A stretch of 64,000 nucleotides of DNA from Myceligenerans pegani (GTDB taxonomy: Bacteria; Actinomycetota; Actinomycetes; Actinomycetales; Cellulomonadaceae), in contig NZ_JADBGR010000057.1 in the NCBI RefSeq assembly GCF_014892515.1, positions 62,001 through 126,000 on the forward strand. Direction: 5' to 3'. Numbering within the stretch: position 1 is the first letter of the stretch; each line of letters opens with the position of its first letter. Both the position numbers and the translations under genes were made by a program. Positions 42,331 through 50,452 of the stretch are shown one piece after another. The notes beneath the pieces are model-generated. The model ran no database searches. It saw only the letters and a list, made by a program, of their open reading frames with translations, and was not told the origin of the DNA.

Positions 42331-43617
42331 CTACACGGCCGCGTCCACCAGCCGCGCCACGTGCCGGTGCCCGACCGTCTCGTAGCCGATCACGCTCACT
42401 GCGGGCGCCAGCATCACGAGGAGCAGGCACCACGCCATCGCCACCCCGGCGCCGGCCGCCGCCACCGCCGCGATCAGCAGCGCCCCCGCGCCCGCCACGA
42501 GCACGACGTGCAGGCGGTGCGTGCTGCGGGTGACAGCCATGAAGATCAGGTAGTCGGCCGCGATGAAGACCGCCACCGGCACCGCCACGGCCAGCACGGT
42601 CCCGGTCGCGTCCAGGTGGGACTCGCCTTCGAGGTAGTACGCGGCCACGTGCAGCCCGGCCCCGACCGCCGCGAGCGCCGCGTAGATGACGATGTGACCG
42701 TAGCCCCAGACGAACGAGCGTTCCCGGTGCGCGTGCAGCATCGCGGCGGCGGGCGTGATCCAGTAGGTCCACCAGAGGCCGAAGGTCAGGGCCATCCCGG
42801 CGAACGCGACGAGGGCGGCGTCCAGGGTCCAGCCCTGGTGCTCGACGAGGGCGCTCAGCGAGGCCACCGTGCCGATGACCCCTTCGCCGAGCGTGATGAT
42901 GGCGAGCAGCCCGTAGCGTTCCACGATGTGGTGCGCGTGCCACGGCGTGCCGCGCCACATCCCGGTGCGGGCCGCGCCGCCCTCGGCCCCGCCCTCCGGC
43001 CCGGCGGCGGGGACGACCCGCTCGGCGATCCACGGCCCTGCCATCTCGACGGCGACGAGCACGGCGCCGATGGCGAAGAACGTCCCCGCGCCGGTGGGCG
43101 CGACGGCGAGCGCTACCCAGCCGATCTGGCTGACCAGCAGCGTCCAGACGTACCCGTAGCAGGAGGCCCGGTGCTCGGGCGCCTGCCGTGCGGCGCGAAG
43201 CCACTGGACAAGCATCGCCAGGCGCATGACGACGTACCCGGCCACCATGACCTCGTTGTGCAGCAGCCCTCCCTCGTCGAGGCTGTGGAACATCTCCGGC
43301 AGTCCGAGGGCGAGCACCACGACGCCGGTCATCTGCACCATGGTCGTGACGCGGTAGAACCAGTCGTCGGTGTCGAAGGCGGAGGCGAACCAGGTGAAGT
43401 TGATCCACGCCCAGACCACCGCGAACATCGAGAAGGCGAAGCCGACCACCGCCGAGCCGAGGTGACCCTCCGCCAGCAGGTGGGCAGCCTGCTCGCCGGC
43501 AACGCCGAAGCCGACGACGAACGCCAGGTCGAACAGCAGCTCCAGCGGGGTCGCCGGACGATGGGGCTCGCGCGGGTCGCGACCCCGCATGGGCCGCATG
43601 TGGTGGTGAAGTGCCAT
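42331..43617 (-). CDS. ltrA: low-temperature-requirement A (LtrA) family membrane protein
   Basis: A 428-residue polytopic membrane protein with about 12 hydrophobic spans. The LtrA signature is at the N-terminus: ATPLELLFDLAFVVGFGVAGEQAAHLL; further conserved parts are FTWFASAFDTDDWFYRVTTMVQMTGV, HIVERYGLLAIITLGEGVIG and the closing HRHVARLVDAAV. The biochemical role is unknown; the name comes from a Listeria cold-growth mutant. ATG 43617 is preceded by GCAGGAT. Confidence 0.88.
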   Translation of the reverse strand: MALHHHMRPMRGRDPREPHRPATPLELLFDLAFVVGFGVAGEQAAHLLAEGHLGSAVVGFAFSMFAVVWAWINFTWFASAFDTDDWFYRVTTMVQMTGVVVLALGLPEMFHSLDEGGLLHNEVMVAGYVVMRLAMLVQWLRAARQAPEHRASCYGYVWTLLVSQIGWVALAVAPTGAGTFFAIGAVLVAVEMAGPWIAERVVPAAGPEGGAEGGAARTGMWRGTPWHAHHIVERYGLLAIITLGEGVIGTVASLSALVEHQGWTLDAALVAFAGMALTFGLWWTYWITPAAAMLHAHRERSFVWGYGHIVIYAALAAVGAGLHVAAYYLEGESHLDATGTVLAVAVPVAVFIAADYLIFMAVTRSTHRLHVVLVAGAGALLIAAVAAAGAGVAMAWCLLLVMLAPAVSVIGYETVGHRHVARLVDAAV

Positions 43618-43988
43618 GGCCACATCCTGCCCGCCCGCCGCGGATCGAACCACCAGGCCAGTCCTCCGGGGGGGCTGACAATCCGGTTCGGTCGGGTAGC
43701 CCGGTGCATCGCTGCGCCGAACCCTCTTAGACCTCATTTCAGAATGGCCAGCGTGCCCGCTATGCCTGACCTGGCGGTGCGTGCAGGCTGCGGGCTCGTG
43801 ATCGAGGATTGGCCTGGCCGGCTGTGGGAGCAGGTCTGCCCGTTGCTGCAGGTATGAGGCGCCCCGGCGAGTCTGGAGACTCTGCTCCGCGGGTCGGAAA
43901 CCGCCTCCGACCAGCGTCGAGGCTTTCTCAGCAGACACACACATATTGGCCGCCAACACGACATCAACGTATCGATTGTGCCCAAATC
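43618..43988. other. intergenic stretch upstream of ltrA
   Basis: About 370 bases carrying the minus-strand ltrA promoter region. No gene is supported. It borders the duplicated SGNH fragment. Confidence 0.5.
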
Positions 43989-44312
43989 CTCAGGTGCGGG
44001 GCCACGGCTCCGTCGTCGGCCACTTCGGGGTGCGGCCGTCGCCCGATAACCTGCCCGTGACCCGACGCTTCGCCCTGGGGCCGACGTGTTCCCTCGCGCA
44101 CGCCGCGTACGCTTTCGCACTCTCGATGCCGGTCAGCCGCTGAGCCGAGGGGAGGGACCGAGGCCCACGAACGCGACGCTCTTCACGCGCTCATACCCCT
44201 GGCGAGGAGGTGGATGCCGTCATCGCGGACCAGAGACGCAGGTCGAAGATCGCGCTGGTGCCCCACAGATCGAGCACATGGGCGCCGCGACGGCGGGCGA
44301 TCGACAGATGTT
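43989..44312 (-). pseudogene. degraded copy of the SGNH hydrolase 3' end
   Basis: This segment matches the 3' part of the SGNH hydrolase gene (from 47157 to about 47513) in the same orientation, including CTCAGGTGCGGGGCCA, the exact string GTGCGGCCGTCGCCCGAT, and AGATGTT at the far end. A deletion of roughly 30 bases and many substitutions break the frame, and the 5' two-thirds, with the catalytic GDSF block, are absent. It is therefore a non-functional duplicate. Confidence 0.85.
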
Positions 44313-44341
44313 GGTGGCTAGGAAAAAACGGGATCAAGTAC

Positions 44342-44371
44342 TTGTGTCGGACCCTGGCATGCTGCTAGCTT
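44342..44371 (+). promoter_or_regulatory. candidate promoter of the 44436 secreted protein
   Basis: TTGTGT (44342-44347), an 18-base spacer and TAGCTT (44366-44371) form a plausible vegetative promoter; GGAG precedes the ATG at 44436. Confidence 0.45.
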
Positions 44372-44435
44372 CTGGCTCAGACCACGAGTTGGTCGTTCAA
44401 AGCTATAGAAATGGTCGAGATAGGATGGAGATCTC

Positions 44436-44747
44436 ATGACCTGGAAGAAGCGGGCTGCTGGCCTCATGATCGCGGTAGGGCTGCTCGTCGGCGGTGGTGT
44501 GGTTGCGGCCGCCCCGGCCACGGCCGCGTCTTGCAGCTCGATGGACATGTACCCAATTAACAACGGATACGCCTACCGGTTCACGGCGAGTTGTTCGGGG
44601 GGCGCCATGGTCCGATCGTATGTCATTTGCATTTCGGGCACGTACTACAGGACGGTGACGTACCCGCACCCGGGTGAGAGCGCTACCTGGACACAGTCCT
44701 GCACCCTCGGTGTACTGGACGCGGGTATCTACCTCCTCAACCCCTGA
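44436..44747 (+). CDS. small secreted four-cysteine protein C
   Basis: A 103-residue precursor with a clear Sec signal (basic MTWKKR, hydrophobic LMIAVGLLVGGGVVAAA, cleavage near ATAA). The mature part of about 70 residues has four cysteines spaced C-x19-CSG-x9-C-x23-C, suggesting two disulfides. The same layout occurs in the two minus-strand proteins at 45554 and 45938, so it is a divergent member of one local family. I do not recognise the family. It lies between the SGNH fragment and the tRNA relic; expression is supported by a plausible promoter and ribosome site. Confidence 0.7.
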   Translation: MTWKKRAAGLMIAVGLLVGGGVVAAAPATAASCSSMDMYPINNGYAYRFTASCSGGAMVRSYVICISGTYYRTVTYPHPGESATWTQSCTLGVLDAGIYLLNP

Positions 44748-44812
44748 CGGGTCTGGGAGATGCCGGTTTCCGACCCTGAGACCTGCGTAAGCATCGGTGC
44801 TGCCATAGTTCT

Positions 44813-44885
44813 GCCGTCTTAACCCAGATGCTAGAGCGCTCGCCTTGTAAGCGAAAGGTCTTCGGCTCGAACCCAACAGGCGGCT
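44813..44885 (+). pseudogene. tRNA-Thr relic (decayed copy)
   Basis: This 73-base copy of the intact tRNA-Thr at 46914 has 8 mismatches and no gaps. The anticodon arm (GCTCGCCTTGTAAGCGAAAGG) is unchanged. The D-stem pairing is broken (GCTC became ACCC), the first T-stem pair is lost, and the invariant T54 is C. It is unlikely to be functional and may mark a recombination or integration junction. Confidence 0.85.
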
Positions 44886-45240
44886 CCAGAGGTCCGGGAT
44901 CTCGACGATTCCGGGCCTCTGCTCCGTTGCAACGTTCGAAACCCAATGGAAAACCAGGCTCTACGCACTTGAACCGACCTAATTGCGGCGATCAGGTCGG
45001 GTAGCGTCACTGAGCCGGGCGGGGCTCCACTATTCCCCAAGTCGATCCAAGGGTTGGCACAGGTCCGCAAGTCGGATCGTCCGGACTGCCCTGTTGTCCT
45101 GTACTTGAAGGGCATCAGCGAGGGGCGCAACTAGTACTACAGCCGTAGATTGGCTCTGACCTGGGGTGACGTTGGACGCGGGGCGGCCACCGCCGGGATG
45201 CTTCGTTGCTTGTGATGAACAAGAAGTTCGTGGCGGGTGG

Positions 45241-45427
45241 CCAACGAGCCCCTCAAATCCCAGCTCGGCCTCGAACGCCACGGCGGCCGTACCCCACCGA
45301 CGTCATCGTCTGCGTCTGGCAACGACTGCTCGCGCTGAAACCCGCGATCTGGCACAACGACCACATCGGAGCCGACACCCGCCGCGTCACCGCCTACGAC
45401 CACTGCCCCTTGGAATCAACCATCTAG
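45241..45427 (+). mobile_element. IS982-type transposase C-terminal remnant, frameshifted
   Basis: One frame reads NEPLKSQLGLERHGGRTP; after an indel near 45290 a second frame continues QRLLALKPAIWHNDHIGADTRRV and ends in TAYDH plus a short tail. These blocks match the end of IS982-family transposases (LERHGGRT, QRLLAL.AAIWHN, G.P..RSL.AYDH). The DDE core and the inverted repeats are not found. It is a scar of a past insertion. Confidence 0.7.
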
Positions 45428-45438
45428 TGGCATAAGAG

Positions 45439-45482
45439 GCCCGCTGACCTGCTAAGACGTGGGTCTGGGCAGGTCAGCGGGC
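45439..45482. terminator. hairpin between IS remnant and secreted protein A
   Basis: GCCCGCTGACCTG pairs perfectly with CAGGTCAGCGGGC across an 18-base loop. Confidence 0.65.
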
Positions 45483-45553
45483 GATTCCTAGGGGAGTCAG
45501 ACCCTCACGACTCGGAATTCCCCAACGACGGAAGTCACCCGAGTCGCTGACGT

Positions 45554-45850
45554 TTAGTAGGCGAGAGAGACCCCGCTCGGGGACACGCACCACCATGGCG
45601 CAGGCCAGAAATGGTTGCCTGCCGAGTAGGTTCCTGTCGAGTACGCGTCTGGTCCTGCGCAGTGGATGATCACTGTGACCTCGCGAGAGCCGCTGCCAGA
45701 ACAGTTGACGAGAGCACCCTCATTCCCTCCCGCAGTTGTCAGATAGGCATCGCAGTAGACCTGTGCATGCGCCGGAGCGGCTATGCCTCCCAAGAGCATG
45801 GTTGCGGCAACGGCGATTGCGGCCATCCGCCTTCGAATCTTGGTATTCAC
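45554..45850 (-). CDS. small secreted four-cysteine protein A
   Basis: A 98-residue precursor starting at GTG 45850 behind AAGGAGAG. The signal peptide (NTKIRRRMAAIAVAATMLLGGIAAPAHA) ends in a canonical AHA cleavage site. The mature protein has four cysteines, C-x16-CSGSGS-x8-C-x23-C, and shares GNEGALVNCSGSGS and TGTYSAGNHFW with the neighbour at 45938. No known domain is recognised. It lies 87 bases downstream of protein B on the same strand, so the two may be cotranscribed. Confidence 0.75.
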   Translation of the reverse strand: MNTKIRRRMAAIAVAATMLLGGIAAPAHAQVYCDAYLTTAGGNEGALVNCSGSGSREVTVIIHCAGPDAYSTGTYSAGNHFWPAPWWCVSPSGVSLAY

Positions 45851-45937
45851 TAGCGGTCTCTCCTTGTCGGACGTGGCGAATGTTGCCAGGCGCGTGTGCA
45901 TCGTGCATTAGAGTGCGTCTGCGCCGAAGGGATGCCC

Positions 45938-46246
45938 CTAGTCAAGGTAGGTGATGTACGGGTCCCCAGGGAGGTCCGTGAAGCAACTCACCCTCCAGAA
46001 GTGGTTGCCGGGTGAGTACCAGCCCGTCGTTGTCGGGTCAGGCCAGCGGCCGCACGGCAGGGTCACTCGGATGTGGCGAGCGCTTCCGGACCCCGAGCAG
46101 TCGATACCGACGCCCTCCAATCCGTTCAAGTTCGTGTAAGTGGCGCTGCACCTGACGACCGCCTCGGCTGGAACTGCGACGGCGCCTACGAGTGCGGTGG
46201 CCGCGATCGCGATTCCTGCGATCCGACTACGGATCTTAGCCCTCAT
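45938..46246 (-). CDS. small secreted four-cysteine protein B
   Basis: A 102-residue precursor with signal peptide MRAKIRSRIAGIAIAATALVGAVAVPAEA and mature cysteines C-x16-CSGSGS-x9-C-x22-C. It is a clear paralog of protein A: the signal peptides align, and NGLEGVGIDCSGSGS and TTGWYSPGNHFW correspond to the A motifs. AGGAGG lies 10 bases before ATG, and a strong -35/-10 pair is upstream. Secretion and disulfides are predicted; a role as bacteriocin-like or surface factor is speculation. Confidence 0.8.
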   Translation of the reverse strand: MRAKIRSRIAGIAIAATALVGAVAVPAEAVVRCSATYTNLNGLEGVGIDCSGSGSARHIRVTLPCGRWPDPTTTGWYSPGNHFWRVSCFTDLPGDPYITYLD

Positions 46247-46293
46247 AACGGACGTGCCTCCTGAATCACGGTATAGCGGTTGATGACGTCTTT

Positions 46294-46322
46294 ATCATGT
46301 CGGGCATAAAGGATCGTGTCAA
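46294..46322 (-). promoter_or_regulatory. promoter of secreted protein B
   Basis: On the minus strand TTGACA (46317-46322), a 17-base spacer and CATGAT (46294-46299) form the best sigma-70-type promoter in the islet, about 45 bases from the B start codon. Confidence 0.7.
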
Positions 46323-46913
46323 GATCCGCAAGATCACCACGCGGTGGGGCGGCCTCGTCGAACGCGCCCTTGTAGTGAGCGCCGTTCGCCATGGATCTGT
46401 GATCATCGGACGCGCTGCTCGTGGCCATGACCGGCAGCGTCGACGTCGCCTGGCTGCTGGAGCGCTGTCGTGTCTTTCGCGCCCCGGGGCGGCTGCAGCC
46501 CTGGGGCTACGCGCGGGGCGGCCTGCCGCGAACGCACTGGTGCTGATCGGGCAGTCCATACTGTGGGTGTTCGAGGTGGGCGACGACATCGCGAAGGGCA
46601 TCCCGGCCGGGATGGTCATGGGCGACCTGCTGGAGGCGGTCGGCCGGGCCGTGGCAGCCGTACGCCGACACCTCGGAACACGGACGCTCTCCGGGCTCGC
46701 GACCCGCGAGTCTCAGGGCACTGCCTGGCTGGCAGGCTCCTCACGCTTCCCCTGCGGAGCTGAGCCGAGAGTGCGGCCGATGGCCTCTCGGGCCGGGTTT
46801 ACCCGCCACGCGAAGAACTGAGGCCGAACTCTCCACAGAAGCCGGGGCAGTTCTCATGGGGGCCCGGCCGGTGCATTAGGCTGTACTCCGCTCGGGCCAC
46901 AAACCTCGGCATC
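46323..46913 (+). other. unrecognised coding-like stretch before tRNA-Thr
   Basis: An open frame reaches the TGA at 46819-46821 and includes NALVLIGQSILWVFEVGDDIAKGIPAGMVMGDLLEAVGRAV (about 46530-46655), which looks protein-like. The only ATG in frame upstream lies inside the promoter of protein B, and another frame from ATG 46421 stops at 46540. It may be a frameshifted remnant. No family is recognised. Confidence 0.3.
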
Positions 46914-46986
46914 GCCGCCTTAGCTCAGCTGGTAGAGCGCTCGCCTTGTAAGCGAAAGGTCGTCGGTTCGAACCCGACAGGCGGCT
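46914..46986 (+). tRNA. tRNA-Thr (anticodon TGT)
   Basis: Acceptor GCCGCCT pairs with AGGCGGC, the D stem is GCTC/GAGC, the anticodon loop is CTTGTAA giving TGT, and the T arm is GTCGG-TTCGAAC-CCGAC. The CCA end is not encoded. A decayed copy lies 2.1 kb upstream in the same orientation. Confidence 0.95.
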
Positions 46987-46990
46987 CGAC

Positions 46991-47033
46991 AGCGAGACAG
47001 CTGTGCCTGCTCCGTAGGCCCGGCTGTCTCGCT
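46991..47033 (+). terminator. tRNA-Thr terminator
   Basis: AGCGAGACAGC pairs exactly with GCTGTCTCGCT, followed by CTTCTTG. Confidence 0.8.
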
Positions 47034-47038
47034 CTTCT

Positions 47039-47096
47039 TGCGGGGGCGGAGCCCCCCACACCCCGCCCCCGGGGGCACGCCCCCGGACCCCCGCCG
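47039..47096. repeat. G/C-rich palindromic cluster
   Basis: Alternating runs such as GCGGGGGCGGAGCCCCC and CGGGGGCACGCCCCCGG can fold into several hairpins. Similar G/C-run clusters flank tRNA genes in many actinobacteria. Confidence 0.6.
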
Positions 47097-47157
47097 TGGT
47101 GCGTGGGGTGGGAGCCGTGCCGGTTCGCTTTCTGGGCGAGGAATCGGTGGCGGCGGC

Positions 47158-48258
47158 TCAGGTGCGGGGCCAGGGCTCCGTCGTCGGCCACTTCGGGGTG
47201 CGGCCGTCGCCCGATGACCGGCCGGTGACCCGGCGCTTCACCCAGGGGCCGACGTGTTCGCGGGCCCAGGCCGCGTTCGCCCTCGTGGTCGCGATGCGGG
47301 TCAGCCGCGGCGCCGGGGGGAGCGGTTCGTCCCAGGCGTCGTCGTCCGGGGACAGGCCGAGGCCGACGAGCGCGGCGTTCTTGACACGCTCGTGGCCCTC
47401 CGGCAGGAGGTGGATGCGGTCCGCGGACCACATGCGCAGGTCGAACAGCGACCGGATGCCCCAGAGGTCGAGCACATGGGCACCGTGGCGGCGCGCCATC
47501 GACCAGATGTTCGCGTTGTAGACGCCGACCCGGCTGTTGGTCCACGCCAGGGTGCCACCGGCCTTGAAGCCCGTGCCCATGAGGACATCGGCGCCGGTGG
47601 CGCGGATCCTCACGACGGCGTCCTCGAGCGCCGAGCAGATGGTCTCCAGGTCGACGCCGGGCCGCAGGATGTCGTTGCCGCCGCCGATCAGGGACACGAG
47701 GTCGGGCTTCATGCCGAGCGCGACGTCGAGCTGCTCGGCGATGATCGGGCGCAGCAGCCGCCCGCGGATCGCGAGGTTCGCGTACTCGATCGCCGGCTCG
47801 CCGGCAGCGGTGCGTCGCTCGCTGAGCGACGTCGCGAGGCGGTCGGCCCAGCCACGCTGGGTGTCCTCCAGGCCGGGATACGGGTCCCACAGTCCTTCGC
47901 TGAAGGAGTCGCCGATCGCCACGTATCGCGTCCAGCGCGGGGGTGCGTCGTCGTGCGGGGCCGCCGGGCCGGCGGTCGTCGTCGGCTGGGTCGGCGATGG
48001 CGCCGGTTCGGCGGTCGTCGTCGGACGTGCTGACGGCGTCGGACGTGCTGACGGCGTCGGATGGACCGATGGCGTTGTCGGATCGGTCGATGGCGCCGTT
48101 GGGCGGGGTGACGATGTCGCCAGGTCGGACGTCGTCGGGCGTGATGGCGGCATCGTTGGGCCGGTCGGCGGCGCCGTCGGATCCGATGGCGGCGTCGCGG
48201 GCGCCGGGTCGGGCGAAGCTTCGGGATTCTGGGAGGAAGTCGCGCTCACGTCGCACAT
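47158..48258 (-). CDS. SGNH/GDSL hydrolase with Pro/Thr-rich N-terminus
   Basis: A 366-residue predicted esterase/lipase-type hydrolase. The catalytic domain starts at about residue 108: block I AIGDSFSEG with Ser118, GGGNDI at 192-197, and D280-RIH283 supplying the Asp-His pair. Residues 1-105 are a Pro/Thr/Ser-rich segment containing tandem repeats, without a clear signal peptide, so the true start could be downstream near residue 100. Its 3' end is duplicated as a relic at 43989. The ribosome site before ATG 48258 is weak. Confidence 0.85.
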   Translation of the reverse strand: MCDVSATSSQNPEASPDPAPATPPSDPTAPPTGPTMPPSRPTTSDLATSSPRPTAPSTDPTTPSVHPTPSARPTPSARPTTTAEPAPSPTQPTTTAGPAAPHDDAPPRWTRYVAIGDSFSEGLWDPYPGLEDTQRGWADRLATSLSERRTAAGEPAIEYANLAIRGRLLRPIIAEQLDVALGMKPDLVSLIGGGNDILRPGVDLETICSALEDAVVRIRATGADVLMGTGFKAGGTLAWTNSRVGVYNANIWSMARRHGAHVLDLWGIRSLFDLRMWSADRIHLLPEGHERVKNAALVGLGLSPDDDAWDEPLPPAPRLTRIATTRANAAWAREHVGPWVKRRVTGRSSGDGRTPKWPTTEPWPRT

Positions 48259-48539
48259 TCTTGCCGGGACTCCGGGTTCTGTGCAGTCCGGTACGAGGTA
48301 ACCGGCGGGTGAGACGCGCCACGGAAGGGTGTTCGCGGCACGCCCGCCGTGGCCGTGGCCGTGCCTCGTGCGCCCGGCCCGGCGGCGTCGTGCGCCCGAC
48401 TCGGCCGCGCTTGCATGTCCGACCAGGCCGTGTCGTGCACATCCGATATGGGTATGCTGCGCGCCACGAACGGCGTCGTCTGCGCGAACCGTCGCCGCGC
48501 GCGACCGGCATCTCGTCGGCCGCGCGCGGCGTGACGTGC

Positions 48540-49241
48540 CTACGGCAGGCGCCAGTCGATCGGCGCGGCGCCCTGCTCCTCCAGGAGGGCATTGACACGA
48601 GAGTACGGCTGGGAGCCGAAGAAGCCGTTACGGGCCGACAGCGGCGACGGGTGCGCACTCTCCACGATCGGGACGTTGCCGAGGAACTTCTTCAGGTTGC
48701 GCGCCTTCGCGCCCCACAGCACGGCGACGAGCGGGCCGCCGCGCGCGGCGAGGGCCTTGATCGCGGCCTCCGTGACTTCCTCCCAACCCTTGCCGGCGTG
48801 CGAGTCCGACTTGCCCGGCTGGCAGGTCAGCACCCTGTTGAGGAGCATGACGCCCTGATCGGCCCAAGGGCGCAGGTCACCGTTGGACGGCATCGGGATG
48901 CCGAGGTCCGTCTCCAGCTCCTTGTACATGTTCAGCAACGACGGCGGCAGCGGGCGCACATCCGGCTGGACCGAGAACGACAGGCCCATCGCGTGGCCCG
49001 GCCGCGGGTACGGGTCCTGGCCGACGATGAGCACCTTGACCTCCGCCAGCGGCCGCTGGAACGCGGCGAGCACGTTCGGGCCGGGCGGGAAGTAGCCGCG
49101 GCCCGCCGCGTTCTCGGCGCGCAGGAAGTCACCCATCTCGTGGATGCGCGGCTCGACGCCGGCCAGCGCTTCCGCCCAATCGGGCGAGATGACCTCGGAC
49201 AACGGCTTGCGGGCTCGGGCTTCGTCGGTATCGGGCGTCAT
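48540..49241 (-). CDS. ung: uracil-DNA glycosylase, family 1
   Basis: Removes uracil from DNA in base-excision repair. The 233-residue protein has the water-activating motif GQDPYP (74-79, Asp76) and HPSPLS with His197. [28 protein letters not shown] and the closing IDWRLP are typical. ATG 49241 follows GTGGAGACC; longer readings upstream lack family similarity. It is divergent from the DUF3263 gene. Confidence 0.96.
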   Translation of the reverse strand: MTPDTDEARARKPLSEVISPDWAEALAGVEPRIHEMGDFLRAENAAGRGYFPPGPNVLAAFQRPLAEVKVLIVGQDPYPRPGHAMGLSFSVQPDVRPLPPSLLNMYKELETDLGIPMPSNGDLRPWADQGVMLLNRVLTCQPGKSDSHAGKGWEEVTEAAIKALAARGGPLVAVLWGAKARNLKKFLGNVPIVESAHPSPLSARNGFFGSQPYSRVNALLEEQGAAPIDWRLP

Positions 49242-49416
49242 GGTCTCCACGCGTCGGGACACTACTCGGGGACACTGACAAAGTGCATGCCTACCGGCGA
49301 TCATCGTGGCAGATCCACGCGGCGCCCGGTGGCTGAGGCCGGCTCCGCGGCCGCACCGACCTTTCTGACACGCCGGACAATGACACAAGTGTTCACCTGG
49401 TCGTAAGGTGGCCCGC

Positions 49417-49761
49417 ATGAGCGAGATGCTGGTCGAGTCCTCGGAGGAAGTAGACGTCGAGCCCACGGGGGCCGTCGTCGCGGAACCCGCGTCGGACGAG
49501 ACCACGGGCGAGCTGACCGACCTCGACCGCGAGATGCTGGCGTTCGAGCGCAAGTGGTGGAGGTTCGCCGGCGCCAAGGAGGAGGCGGCCCGTGAGCTGT
49601 TCGGCATGACCTCCACACGGTATTACCAGGTGTTGAACGCGTTGATCGACACCCCCGCCGCCCTCGCCCATGACCCGGTGCTGGTCAAGCGCCTGCGCCG
49701 GATGCGCTCGACCCGGCGTAGCGCACGATCCGCCGGACGGCTCGCGGACGAGAAGCCTTGA
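49417..49761 (+). CDS. DUF3263 protein
   Basis: A 114-residue actinobacterial protein. The conserved domain is [65 protein letters not shown], which looks like a helix-turn-helix unit. The tail is basic and Ser/Arg-rich. ATG 49417 lies eight bases after a TAAGGT hexamer, suggesting an almost leaderless mRNA; GTG 49408 is the alternative. A DNA-binding role is inferred. It is followed closely by the LytR_C gene, the usual neighbour. Confidence 0.88.
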   Translation: MSEMLVESSEEVDVEPTGAVVAEPASDETTGELTDLDREMLAFERKWWRFAGAKEEAARELFGMTSTRYYQVLNALIDTPAALAHDPVLVKRLRRMRSTRRSARSAGRLADEKP

Positions 49762-49792
49762 GCGCCCAGCAGTCTGGGCTACCCTGTCCGCC

Positions 49793-50452
49793 GTGACCAA
49801 CAGCACGTACCGCTACCCGCCCGACGAGTTCGACGTCGCCGTGCCCGGCGGCGCACCCGTTGGCGTGCACCGCGCGCCGCGCAGCGGTTGGAGTTCGGCA
49901 TGGCCGTTCCTGCTGGTCGCGCTGGTCTGCGCCGGTGTCGCGTGGGGCGGCATCACTCTTCTGTCCGGCGGTGGGAACGAGGGCGACTCGGCAGCGGAGC
50001 CGACCGCCAGCGTCTCGGCCGCGCCGTCCGCGAGCCCCAGCGAGGGTGAAGGCAATGGCGAGAACGGGGGCGAAGGCGGTGAAGGCGGCAACGAACCCAG
50101 CGAGGAGCCTTCGGCGCCGAGTACCGCGGATCTCGTTGCGGCGATGGACCCGGCAGCGACCTATCTCGTCCACAACACCGGTCGCACCATTGATCAACTG
50201 GCCGCCACGACGGTGACGAATCTGGAGGCTGAGGGCGTCTCCGGTGCTGAGGTGAGCACCGCGGCCGCTCCTGAAGGCGTCGACGTCAGCGGTATCTCGG
50301 CGAACACCATTTGGTACGGCGAGGGGCGCGAAGCAGAAGGCAAGGCACTCGCAGCGGTGCTCGGTATCCCGGACTCGAACGTCGTGATGAACGACGCCGT
50401 CACGAACTCGCAGCAGGCCGCCTGGGTCTTCATGTTCACGGCGCCCGCATGA
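49793..50452 (+). CDS. membrane-anchored LytR C-terminal domain protein
   Basis: A 219-residue protein with one membrane span at about residues 37-57 (PFLLVALVCAGVAWGGITLLSG), a Ser/Glu/Gly-rich linker, and an extracellular LytR_C domain from about residue 120 (YLVHNTGRTIDQLAATTVTNLEAEGV; TIWYGEGREAEGKALAAVLGIPDSNVVMND). LytR_C domains are linked to wall-polymer attachment proteins, but the catalytic LCP domain is absent here. TACCCT at 49780-49785 lies seven bases before GTG 49793. Confidence 0.85.
   Translation: MTNSTYRYPPDEFDVAVPGGAPVGVHRAPRSGWSSAWPFLLVALVCAGVAWGGITLLSGGGNEGDSAAEPTASVSAAPSASPSEGEGNGENGGEGGEGGNEPSEEPSAPSTADLVAAMDPAATYLVHNTGRTIDQLAATTVTNLEAEGVSGAEVSTAAAPEGVDVSGISANTIWYGEGREAEGKALAAVLGIPDSNVVMNDAVTNSQQAAWVFMFTAPA

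Noticed and set aside
44813..44885. Second functional tRNA-Thr
   Set aside because: D-stem and T-stem pairing and T54 are lost despite the intact anticodon arm.
45121..45165. Possible insertion-sequence end (CTAGTACTACAGCCGTAG)
   Set aside because: It looks like a mobile-element boundary, but no matching inverted copy was found, so I cannot support it.
46925..48658. 577-codon minus-strand frame covering tRNA-Thr and the SGNH gene
   Set aside because: It runs through a tRNA and is out of frame with the catalytic GDSF block.
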